5,311 bases of DNA, taken from positions 3,314-8,624 of the forward strand of contig DKME01000056.1 of assembly GCA_002469525.1 (NCBI GenBank), read 5' to 3'. The notes beneath the pieces are model-generated. The model did no database searches and was not told the origin of the DNA. It was given only the letters and a program-made list of their open reading frames with translations. Shown here piece by piece: positions 1 through 5,301 of this stretch. This stretch comes from Actinobacteria bacterium UBA7422. Lineage in GTDB: Bacteria; Actinomycetota; Actinomycetes; S36-B12. Position 1 is the stretch's first letter, and every line of letters starts with the position of its first letter. A program made the position numbers and the translations under genes.

Positions 1-659
1 TCGAGTGGGATTCCTAGTTTCTTGCGAGCCTTCGTTTGGGAACCTGGTGAAAATAGTTCCAAATCCACACCCGGATTCACTACATCAATTTTGCGGGGGT
101 CTGCTTGATAAAACTTGGTGAGTTCCTGTGCTTCGAGTTCGGTATTTGCAACGAGACGTTGAGCTACGTCAACAACTTGCTGTTCACCGATCAGTCGCAT
201 TTCCGGTTCGGCTTTGTCACCGGCTGCAAGTTCGAGGTTTTTAACTTTCCCCATGGTGTGCATGGTGTGAACAAGGGGAACGCGCCAGCGCTCGGATGCG
301 AGCCAACCGACCTGGCCAGAGAGCCAATAGTGAGAGTGAATCAAGTCGTAGTAGCCCTCGGCTTTGGATGCTTCGGTGCGAAGGACTCCTGCTGTCACGG
401 CACATAGCTGTCCGGGGAGGTCGTTTTTGAGCAGACCCTCGAATGGTCCCGCGGTTATATGCACGACCTTTACCCCCGGTACAAGGTCAACTGTGGGGGC
501 TAGGTGTGATGTTGTAGCGCGGGTGAAAATATCGATCTCAATCCCGCTCTGAGCCAAACGTTTTGCGGTCTCCACAATGTAGACATTCATGCCACCTGCG
601 TCGCCAGTACCTGGTTGGTCAAGTGGCGAGGTATGGATTGAGAGCAGTGCTATGCGCAT
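1..659 (-). CDS. mshA: MshA, D-inositol-3-phosphate glycosyltransferase (N-terminal part, runs off left edge)
   Basis: MshA transfers GlcNAc from UDP-GlcNAc to 1L-myo-inositol-1-phosphate, the first step of mycothiol synthesis in the cytoplasm. About 219 residues are present, roughly half of the usual GT4/GT-B protein, covering the acceptor-side domain. What I see: an N-terminal MRIALLSIHTSPLDQPGTGD followed by AGGMNVY (residues 1-27, with the donor-side glycine loop G22-G23), K78, HSHYWLSG at 108-115, VHTMHTMGKVKN at 130-141, R155, and an ANTELEAQEL segment near 171. K78, Y111, T135 and R155 match, with a one-residue shift, the residues I recall as contacting inositol phosphate in the Corynebacterium enzyme. 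The ATG at 659 is chosen because MRIALLS is the family's typical start; there is no clear Shine-Dalgarno. The gene begins 10 bp after the phoU stop on the same strand, so co-transcription and translational re-initiation are likely. The reading frame is intact to the edge. Confidence 0.96.
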   Translation of the reverse strand, partial: MRIALLSIHTSPLDQPGTGDAGGMNVYIVETAKRLAQSGIEIDIFTRATTSHLAPTVDLVPGVKVVHITAGPFEGLLKNDLPGQLCAVTAGVLRTEASKAEGYYDLIHSHYWLSGQVGWLASERWRVPLVHTMHTMGKVKNLELAAGDKAEPEMRLIGEQQVVDVAQRLVANTELEAQELTKFYQADPRKIDVVNPGVDLELFSPGSQTKARKKLGIPL

Positions 660-669
660 GTAGGCGAAC

Positions 670-1332
670 TTAGTTGGTCAAGGAGACGGCGACATACGGT
701 TCGCCCGTGACAATTGTGACCACGCGCTTAGACACCGACACCGCGTGATCCGCGTACCGTTCATAGAACCGTGAGAGCAGGGTTACGTCAATGGCTTCTT
801 CAACCCCATACTTCCAGGTGGGTGAGAGCACAATGGTGAAAAGTTCACGGTGAAGACGGTCCATTTCCTCATCGTGACGAGCAATATCGGCACATAAGCT
901 GACATCTTTGGTTGCAATTACTGATCCGGTCTTGGAAACAATTGCTTCGGCCAAACCACCCATTTCGGCGAATGTTCCGCGAACGGATTGGGGAGCCGCA
1001 ACTTTAGGGTGGCGCATCCGGGCCTGCTTGGCAACATGTTCGGCGAGATCACCCATGCGCTCAAGGGAGCTGGAAATCCGCATTGCACCAAGAAGGACCC
1101 GAAGGTCTGTGGCTACTGGAGCTTGAAGTGCAATTAGTTCAAAGCAGCGCTCGTCAATGCTGGCGGTGAGAATGTCTACTTTGGCGTCGAAGTCAATAAC
1201 GGCTTCGGCGAGCTGAAGATCTGCGTCAAGCAATGCTTGGGTTGCCCTGTTCATAGCAGAACCTACGAGTCGAGTGACTTCGACTAAGTCTGCGTTGATG
1301 TTTTCAACCTGCTCGTAATACGCCTCGCGCAT
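670..1332 (-). CDS. phoU: PhoU-family phosphate signalling regulator
   Basis: PhoU is a cytoplasmic helical protein that links the phosphate transporter to the sensor kinase and keeps the phosphate two-component system off when phosphate is plentiful. This 220-residue protein has the usual family length and the expected two repeated three-helix units. Each unit carries the metal-binding ExxxD signature: ERMGD at residues 91-95, followed by LAEH, and ERYAD at 191-195, followed by HAVSVSKR. The LQAPVATDLR segment at 69-78 is also typical. I start it at the ATG at 1332 because it has a good ribosome binding site 5 nt upstream and MREAYYEQ is the normal family N-terminus. A 41-residue in-frame extension to 1455 has no family resemblance. 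The gene is divergent from senX3-regX3, an arrangement also known for phoU/phoRP in Streptomyces, and is followed after 10 bp by mshA. No Pst transporter genes lie in this window. Confidence 0.96.
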   Translation of the reverse strand: MREAYYEQVENINADLVEVTRLVGSAMNRATQALLDADLQLAEAVIDFDAKVDILTASIDERCFELIALQAPVATDLRVLLGAMRISSSLERMGDLAEHVAKQARMRHPKVAAPQSVRGTFAEMGGLAEAIVSKTGSVIATKDVSLCADIARHDEEMDRLHRELFTIVLSPTWKYGVEEAIDVTLLSRFYERYADHAVSVSKRVVTIVTGEPYVAVSLTN

Positions 1333-1337
1333 GTCGG

Positions 1338-1343
1338 CCTCTT
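1338..1343 (-). promoter_or_regulatory. Ribosome binding site that decides the phoU start
   Basis: On the minus strand AAGAGG lies 5 nt before the ATG at 1332, inside a purine-rich AGAGGAAAAGAGG stretch. It supports the 220-residue form of PhoU over the longer open frame starting with TTG at 1455. Confidence 0.7.
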
Positions 1344-1439
1344 TTCCTCTTGTTGCCCTTAGCCTACGCCCATAATTTCGATGCGCGAGCACGGTAAGTG
1401 AATGGCAAGCAAATGCTGGGTAAATTCCAGGTGCAGTTA

Positions 1440-1463
1440 GTGAAACCTTGTCCAAACTTTCAC
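1440..1463. repeat. Inverted repeat GTGAAA-N12-TTTCAC, candidate RegX3 operator
   Basis: Perfect 6-bp arms at 1440-1445 and 1458-1463 flank 12 bp. Read on the minus strand, 1457-1436 also splits into two 11-bp blocks that both begin GTTT (GTTTGGACAAG and GTTTCACTAAC). That recalls the 11-bp direct-repeat spacing of Streptomyces PHO boxes, but the match to a GTTCACC-type unit is weak. It lies midway between the divergent genes, where a regulator could affect both. Binding is inference from position and symmetry only. Confidence 0.35.
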
Positions 1464-1506
1464 GTGTCTGGCCACTTTTTGAGAAGTGCTGTCTACTTAA
1501 ACCCGT

Positions 1507-2655
1507 ATGGTTACGCTCGTGGCATTACGAAGAAGAGGCGAGCTTGACGGTGAGAGCCCCCGCTCGGCCGCTATTTACCCGGCCGTCTCCGAAGAAATCG
1601 TGCGAATCCTTTCAATTATTCCCTCGGCATCACTGGTTGTGGCGCCGGACGGAACGGTATTGCGGGCCAGCTCCCGCGCGCTCACGCTCGGAATTGTGAA
1701 TCGCAGTTCGGTTGCGGTCCCCGATATTGCTGAAATTGTGATGAAGGTCGCGAATGACGGATCACCGCGCGAGCAGGTGCTTCGCGTACGCCGTCCACCA
1801 TTGGGTCGCGAATTACTTGAAGTGAAGGTGCGGATCGCGCCCTTAAACTCTGGTGCAATATTGGTACTGATTGACGACTTGGCAGAGGAACGCCGAGTCG
1901 ATGCAGTGCGCCGTGATTTTGTTGCCAACGTTAGCCATGAATTGAAAACTCCTGTTGGCGCCCTGTCGCTGCTTGCCGAGGCGGTATTAAGTGCAGCTGA
2001 CGACAAGGAACAGGTTGAGCACTTCGCTGAAAAAATGCAGGCTGAGGCAAAGCGTTTGGGCAATCTAATTCAAGACGTAATTGATCTCTCCCGATTGCAA
2101 AGTGACGACCCGATGAATCGAGCGGAATTAGTTGAAACCGATCAACTGATTAATCGAGCGATCGAAGAAGTAAGAACACTCGCCGGAGGACTTGGCGTCG
2201 AGATCATTCGAGGTGGCCCCGAAGAGTCCGTCATTTTGGGGGACCGGGGGCAACTCCTCACCGCACTTCGCAACCTGCTCACAAACGCGATCAGTTACTC
2301 AGCCGCAAACACCAGCGTATCGGTGACTGCCCGTGAGATTGAGGGGATCGTGGAAATCTCGGTTAAAGATGCCGGCATCGGAATCCCGTCACATGACTTG
2401 GACCGAATCTTTGAACGCTTCTACCGGATTGATCCAGCGCGTTCACGTGGCACAGGTGGAACCGGTCTTGGATTAGCCATTGTTAAACATGTGTGTCAAA
2501 ACCACGGAGGTGAAGTAATCGTGTGGTCTGAAGTGGGGACAGGTTCAACATTCACACTTCGATTGCCTTCGTATGACCCAATGCTTGAAGGCAATCGTGC
2601 CAGCAGTGAGTTCACCGTTGAACCGCTAACGATTGTGAAGGGTGCAAAGTCTTGA
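1507..2655 (+). CDS. senX3: SenX3/PhoR-type sensor histidine kinase lacking N-terminal membrane segments
   Basis: This kinase should autophosphorylate and pass phosphate to RegX3 under phosphate limitation. The 382-residue protein has an N-terminal PAS-like region (about 28-125), then a HisKA domain with the motif RRDFVANVSHELKTPVGA, phospho-acceptor H144. The HATPase_c domain follows, with N-box residues N256 and N260, the G1 motif DAGIGIP (288-294), the F-box FERFYR (302-307) and the G2 motif GGTGLGLAIVKH (317-328). The catalytic core closely matches mycobacterial SenX3. Oddity: SenX3 (about 410 residues) normally opens with two transmembrane helices. Here the N-terminus is short and charged (ALRRRGELDGE), with no hydrophobic segment. 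A TAA at 1498-1500 in the same frame rules out an upstream extension, so ATG 1507 is the earliest start. No Shine-Dalgarno is visible. It overlaps regX3 by 4 nt. The protein is probably cytosolic, or membrane-associated through a partner such as PhoU. Confidence 0.95.
   Translation: MVTLVALRRRGELDGESPRSAAIYPAVSEEIVRILSIIPSASLVVAPDGTVLRASSRALTLGIVNRSSVAVPDIAEIVMKVANDGSPREQVLRVRRPPLGRELLEVKVRIAPLNSGAILVLIDDLAEERRVDAVRRDFVANVSHELKTPVGALSLLAEAVLSAADDKEQVEHFAEKMQAEAKRLGNLIQDVIDLSRLQSDDPMNRAELVETDQLINRAIEEVRTLAGGLGVEIIRGGPEESVILGDRGQLLTALRNLLTNAISYSAANTSVSVTAREIEGIVEISVKDAGIGIPSHDLDRIFERFYRIDPARSRGTGGTGLGLAIVKHVCQNHGGEVIVWSEVGTGSTFTLRLPSYDPMLEGNRASSEFTVEPLTIVKGAKS
2638..2655 (+). promoter_or_regulatory. 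regX3 ribosome binding site and TTGA stop/start overlap
   Basis: AAGGG at 2638-2642 lies 9 nt before the TTG start at 2652. The senX3 stop TGA (2653-2655) overlaps that start as TTGA. The TTG is supported because MTRVLIVEDE aligns with the RegX3 N-terminus. The overlap points to translational coupling of kinase and regulator. Confidence 0.75.
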
Positions 2656-3332
2656 CGCGCGTACTGATTGTCGAAGACGAGGATTCTTTTTCCGACGCAT
2701 TGTCTTTCATGTTGCGGCGCGAAGGATATGAAGTGTTCATTGCAGCTGACGGCAATACTGCAATTACCGAGTTCGACAAGCACGGCCCGGATCTGGTGCT
2801 TTTAGATTTGATGTTACCTGGAATCTCCGGTACGGAGGTCTGCCGAATAATTCGTGGGAAATCAACCGTCCCCATCATCATGTTGACAGCCAAAGACGGG
2901 GAAGTTGACAAAGTCGTAGGGCTTGAACTAGGTGCTGACGATTACGTAACCAAACCATTTTCATCTCGTGAACTTCTTGCCAGGGTTCGTGCCGTACTGC
3001 GACGACATGGCGAGCCTGAGGAATTATTGCCGCCAACAGTCGAGTCGGGTTCTGTTCGAATTGACATTGAACGACATGTTGTGTCCGTTCGGGGAGAGCA
3101 CATCACCATGCCGCTCAAGGAGTTTGACCTCCTCGAATTTCTGGTACGAAATTCGGGCCGGGTGCTGACACGAAACCAGCTCATTGATCGAGTATGGGGC
3201 GCTGACTACGTAGGAGATACCAAAACACTTGACGTGCATATCAAGCGGCTACGAGCGAAAATTGAGATTGACCCCTCTAACCCCGTTCATATTCATACCG
3301 TTCGCGGATTGGGATATAAATTCGATATTTAG
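2652..3332 (+). CDS. regX3: RegX3 response regulator (OmpR/PhoB family, phosphate-starvation regulator)
   Basis: RegX3 is the DNA-binding partner of SenX3 and in actinobacteria activates phosphate-scavenging genes. The 226-residue protein has a receiver domain (1-115) with acidic pocket E8-D9, phospho-acceptor D52 in LLDLMLPGISG, switch T79 and invariant K101 in DDYVTKPF. A winged-helix domain (about 130-226) follows, with MPLKEFDLLEFLVRNSGRVL, then RVWGADYVGDTKTLDVHIKR as the recognition region, and VRGLGYKFDI at the end. The DNA-binding half is nearly identical to the mycobacterial protein as I recall it, so its target sequence is probably conserved. The start codon is TTG, coupled to the end of senX3. 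All signalling residues are present, so the system should be functional. It is followed after 43 bp by a DUF554 gene. Confidence 0.97.
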   Translation: MTRVLIVEDEDSFSDALSFMLRREGYEVFIAADGNTAITEFDKHGPDLVLLDLMLPGISGTEVCRIIRGKSTVPIIMLTAKDGEVDKVVGLELGADDYVTKPFSSRELLARVRAVLRRHGEPEELLPPTVESGSVRIDIERHVVSVRGEHITMPLKEFDLLEFLVRNSGRVLTRNQLIDRVWGADYVGDTKTLDVHIKRLRAKIEIDPSNPVHIHTVRGLGYKFDI

Positions 3333-3375
3333 TTTGGTAGCCTCCGGTTCGTGATTTCACCGTGAGGGTTCAAAC

Positions 3376-4122
3376 GTGGTAGGCCTTGGCACGATCATTA
3401 ACGTCGCGGCCATAGTAATTGGCTCACTCATCGGTGTCGGTCTAGGTCACAGGCTTCCCGAGCGCACCCGAGCGGTGGTGACCGATTCCCTTGGCATGTT
3501 GGTGCTGGTGATCGCCGCACTCAATATTGCTGCATTGCGTGATCAAGATTGGATAGACGAAGTTGGTGGATCTGCCACCCTTTTGATCGTTCTAGGATCG
3601 CTCATAATTGGAGGGATCATCGGGTCATTTCTTCGAATTGAATCGCGACTTGAGTCAGTCGGTGGGTGGCTTCAAGGGAAGTTCTCACGCGGTGAAGGTT
3701 CTGCCGGTCGCGCGAGATTCATTGAAGGATTCGTCGACGCAAGTTTGATTTTTTGTATTGGCCCTCTTGCGATCCTGGGTGCACTCTCGGACGGGCTTGG
3801 GACTGGAATTGATCAGTTGGCTCTTAAAGCTTCCCTCGATGGTTTCGCTTCAATTGCATTTGCGGCATCTCTGGGGTGGGGAGTTATGGCGTCAGCGATT
3901 TCTGTTGGAATCGTTCAGGGGTTGTTCACGGTTGTTGCCGTATTCGCGGGACCGTTTCTCTCCAGCGCCATGATCGCTTCTGTCACTGCAACGGGAGGCG
4001 TTTTGTTAGTCGGGGTTGGCTTGCGCGTTATGCGCATAAAATCGGTGGCTGTTGGTGACATGTTGCCGGCCCTGATCGTTGCTCCGATTTTGACCGCGAT
4101 CGTCGCGGCCTACATTAATTAG
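3376..4122 (+). CDS. DUF554 family multi-pass membrane protein
   Basis: This 248-residue protein belongs to the DUF554 family (relatives of YdfK/YqgA), whose substrate or role is not established to my knowledge. Family hallmarks seen are the N-terminal GLGTIINVAAIVIGSLIG, the LVLVIAALNIAAL helix at 42-54, the GSLIIGGIIGSFLRIE segment at 74-89, GFVDASLIFCIGPLAILGAL at 118-137, and KASLDGFASIAFAASLGWGV just after. About six to eight hydrophobic helices are visible, with one cytosolic-looking charged loop near residues 87-117. The start is GTG at 3376, with GAGGG at 3364-3368 spaced 7 nt from it. It lies 43 bp after regX3 on the same strand with no convincing terminator or strong promoter between, so it may be read through from senX3-regX3. 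That would make it a candidate member of the phosphate response, which is inference. Its end is only 10 bp from the end of the convergent lipoprotein gene. Confidence 0.93.
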   Translation: MVGLGTIINVAAIVIGSLIGVGLGHRLPERTRAVVTDSLGMLVLVIAALNIAALRDQDWIDEVGGSATLLIVLGSLIIGGIIGSFLRIESRLESVGGWLQGKFSRGEGSAGRARFIEGFVDASLIFCIGPLAILGALSDGLGTGIDQLALKASLDGFASIAFAASLGWGVMASAISVGIVQGLFTVVAVFAGPFLSSAMIASVTATGGVLLVGVGLRVMRIKSVAVGDMLPALIVAPILTAIVAAYIN

Positions 4123-4132
4123 TGCGTCGGAA

Positions 4133-4642
4133 TTATGGCTTGATGTCGGCGTAAATGCCCGTTGGTGGAACCACCATGATGTCGGTTCCTGTGATGCCGG
4201 CATTTGCAAACTGAAGTCCAATCGGGACATATGAACTGATGGGAGCATTCAGGCCAGCCAGGTTCACAAAGTGAATTGCATCCCATGCAAATGAGATCGA
4301 CTCACCGGGAGCGATTTCAACTGAACCTGAAGTGATTTCTGCGGGTTGTTCTGCAAGGACCGCAGCAATCAACGTATCTGACGTTGTCCCTTGGTTCGTG
4401 ATTCTCATGAGAACGGTGGCGTTGCCGGCCTCGTCTTGGACGACCGTTGTGTTGTCGACCACCATCTCACCCGCCTTCATGGGGTTTCCATTGCCGGAAG
4501 GCTGGGTTGATTGCACGTTGGTCGCGGCGTTTTTCCCGTTCCAGCATCCGGTGAGGCCAAGGCTGACAAAGGTCAGGCCTGCCGCAGCAACGGCTGCGAA
4601 ACGGATGCGGTGTGGGCGGGAATTCACTGAAGATCGAATCAC
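4133..4642 (-). CDS. Secreted lipoprotein, LpqE-like
   Basis: This is a predicted exported lipoprotein of 169 residues from a GTG start. The N-terminus has arginines (R3, and R9-R14 region), a hydrophobic run AAVAAAGLTFVSLGL and a lipobox LTGC with lipidated Cys33. After a flexible Asn/Ser/Gln-rich linker comes a beta-rich domain (about 58-158) with RITNQGTTSDTL, the APGESISF turn, IHFVNLAGLNAPIS and PIGLQFANAG. That order resembles the PCuAC/DUF461-like fold and mycobacterial LpqE. Only one histidine remains in the mature part and there is no HxM pair, so copper binding as in true PCuAC proteins is unlikely. It is divergent from carD, exactly as lpqE is in M. tuberculosis, which supports orthology; function is unknown. 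Start choice is uncertain: TTG at 4657 and GTG at 4627 are also in frame. I prefer 4642 because a -10-like TATCCT overlaps the longer form. Confidence 0.82.
   Translation of the reverse strand: MIRSSVNSRPHRIRFAAVAAAGLTFVSLGLTGCWNGKNAATNVQSTQPSGNGNPMKAGEMVVDNTTVVQDEAGNATVLMRITNQGTTSDTLIAAVLAEQPAEITSGSVEIAPGESISFAWDAIHFVNLAGLNAPISSYVPIGLQFANAGITGTDIMVVPPTGIYADIKP
4163..4176. terminator. Compact hairpin TGGTGG-AA-CCACCA, possible shared terminator
   Basis: A perfect 6-bp inverted repeat (or a 5-bp stem with a GAAC loop) lies 41 bp past the DUF554 stop and inside the end of the convergent lipoprotein gene. It is the only stable hairpin I find near this convergent junction, whose genes are just 10 bp apart. 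No T-run follows on either strand. The arms also encode Val-Val-Pro-Pro in the lipoprotein, so chance is a fair alternative. Confidence 0.2.
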
Positions 4643-4648
4643 TGTCGC

Positions 4649-4654
4649 AGGATA
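4649..4654 (-). promoter_or_regulatory. Candidate -10 element for the lipoprotein gene (leaderless start)
   Basis: TATCCT on the minus strand ends 6 nt before the GTG at 4642, the spacing expected if transcription starts at or next to the start codon. No Shine-Dalgarno precedes any of the candidate starts. The -35 is poor: TGACCT lies about 18 bp upstream. Confidence 0.4.
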
Positions 4655-4720
4655 CAAGGATCGACTCGGGGAAGGTCATTCGCTCTACGAATTTCCTCAT
4701 TCCCTCATAGCCCCAGCAGT

Positions 4721-4733
4721 GGCAGTTACTGCC
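4721..4733. repeat. Perfect palindrome GGCAGT-T-ACTGCC, candidate operator
   Basis: A 13-bp perfect palindrome with a single central base lies in the gap between the divergent lipoprotein and carD genes, 25-37 bp upstream of the proposed carD -10. The one-base centre makes an RNA hairpin unlikely, so a dimeric DNA-binding protein site is the simplest reading. The binding protein is unknown. Confidence 0.4.
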
Positions 4734-4757
4734 GAACCTGAAAACCGGCCACCGTGG

Positions 4758-4781
4758 TAAAGTTGGCGTCTCTGAAAGGGG
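4758..4781 (+). promoter_or_regulatory. carD -10 element and ribosome binding site
   Basis: TAAAGT at 4758-4763 fits the actinobacterial TANNNT -10 pattern; the matching -35 (GAACCT at 4734-4739, 18 bp away) is weak. AAAGGGG at 4775-4781 is a good Shine-Dalgarno 9 nt before the carD ATG. Transcription would start near 4770, giving a leader of about 20 nt. Confidence 0.5.
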
Positions 4782-4790
4782 CCCATCCAT

Positions 4791-5273
4791 ATGGCTTTTG
4801 AAGTCGGCGAGACAGTTGTGTACCCCCATCATGGGGCCGCACTCATTGAAGCGGTTGAAATGCGCAAGATTAAGGGCGAGGATCGCGAGTATCTCGTACT
4901 TCGTGTGGCCCAGGGAGATCTCACCGTTCGAGTTCCGTCCGACAACGTTGACTTGGTTGGTGTTCGAGACGTTGTAGACGCCGAAGGACTTGATCGAGTT
5001 TTCAGTGTTCTTCGCCAGCCTTATACCGAAGAGCCCACCAACTGGAGCCGTCGTTACAAGGCGAACTTGGAAAAACTGTCCTCCGGTGACGTGATTAAGG
5101 TCGCTGAAGTAGTTCGAGATCTGTGGCGCCGCGAGCAGGACCGCGGACTCTCCGCGGGTGAAAAGCGTATGTTGGCAAAAGCCCGCCAGATTCTGGTAAG
5201 TGAACTCGCACTCGCTGAAAAGACAAATGAAGTCAAGGCTGAAGAAATTCTCGACGAGGTATTAGCTTCCTAA
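4791..5273 (+). CDS. carD: CarD, RNA polymerase-binding transcription regulator
   Basis: CarD binds the RNA polymerase beta subunit and the upstream edge of the transcription bubble, stabilising open complexes, notably at rRNA and other housekeeping promoters; it is essential in mycobacteria. This 160-residue protein is almost full-length identical in layout to the 162-residue M. tuberculosis CarD as I recall it. The Tudor-like RNA polymerase interaction domain (1-53) contains VGETVVYPHHGAALIEAVE, with R25 and R47 at the positions that contact polymerase. The helical DNA-binding domain contains EEPTNWSRRYKANLEKL, with W85 at the position of the minor-groove wedge, and LSAGEKRMLAKARQIL. The ATG at 4791 has a well-spaced AAAGGGG. 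It is divergent from the LpqE-like gene. In relatives, carD is followed by the isoprenoid genes ispD/ispF, but that region lies beyond the window. All key residues are present, so normal function is expected. Confidence 0.98.
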   Translation: MAFEVGETVVYPHHGAALIEAVEMRKIKGEDREYLVLRVAQGDLTVRVPSDNVDLVGVRDVVDAEGLDRVFSVLRQPYTEEPTNWSRRYKANLEKLSSGDVIKVAEVVRDLWRREQDRGLSAGEKRMLAKARQILVSELALAEKTNEVKAEEILDEVLAS

Positions 5274-5301
5274 GTCGCTGCTTCCTGGGAAAGTTGGGAA
5301 T

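Larger units (their letters stand above)
1333..1506. promoter_or_regulatory. Divergent phoU / senX3 control region
   Basis: This 174-bp gene-free stretch must contain the promoters for both phoU (leftward) and senX3-regX3 (rightward). For phoU, a TAGGCT at 1366-1361 on the minus strand is a possible -10 element (TANNNT) about 30 bp before the ATG, with no convincing -35. For senX3, TACTTA at 1494-1499 lies 7 bp before the ATG, which has no Shine-Dalgarno. That spacing would fit a leaderless transcript starting at the ATG, but the hexamer is an imperfect -10. The region also holds the inverted repeat GTGAAA-N12-TTTCAC, a CACGTG at 1461-1466 and CACTT-N6-AAGTG at 1473-1488. In Streptomyces the equivalent phoU/phoRP region is known to be bound by PhoP; autoregulation by RegX3 here is inference. 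Confidence 0.55.

Noticed and set aside
105..407. Plus-strand open frame of 100 codons
   Set aside because: It lies antisense within mshA, whose protein is clearly recognisable, and its own translation shows no family motif.
1333..1455. 41-residue N-terminal extension of PhoU starting at a TTG
   Set aside because: It has no PhoU-family resemblance, lies in the divergent promoter region, and the ATG at 1332 has a good ribosome binding site.
1448..1699. Plus-strand frame overlapping the start of senX3, considered as a frameshifted piece carrying the missing membrane helices
   Set aside because: The translation is basic and tryptophan/proline-rich with no hydrophobic helix, so it does not restore the lost N-terminus.
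1575..2063. Minus-strand open frame of 162 codons inside senX3
   Set aside because: It is a serine/threonine/arginine-rich shadow of the HisKA-coding strand, with no recognisable domain.
3333..3375. Possible terminator between regX3 and DUF554 (GTGA-TT-TCAC)
   Set aside because: The stem is only 4 bp with a 2-base loop and no T-run; too weak to call.
4142..4185. Direct repeat GATGTCGG at 4142-4149 and 4178-4185
   Set aside because: It is spaced exactly 12 codons apart inside the lipoprotein gene and encodes similar Asp-Ile pairs; only two copies, so probably coincidence.
4332..4760. Plus-strand open frame of 142 codons upstream of carD
   Set aside because: It is antisense to a lipoprotein with a clear signal peptide and lipobox, and it would cover the carD promoter region.
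4467..4832. Minus-strand open frame of 121 codons across the carD start
   Set aside because: It overlaps both carD and the lipoprotein gene in other frames and has cysteine/proline-rich composition without motifs.
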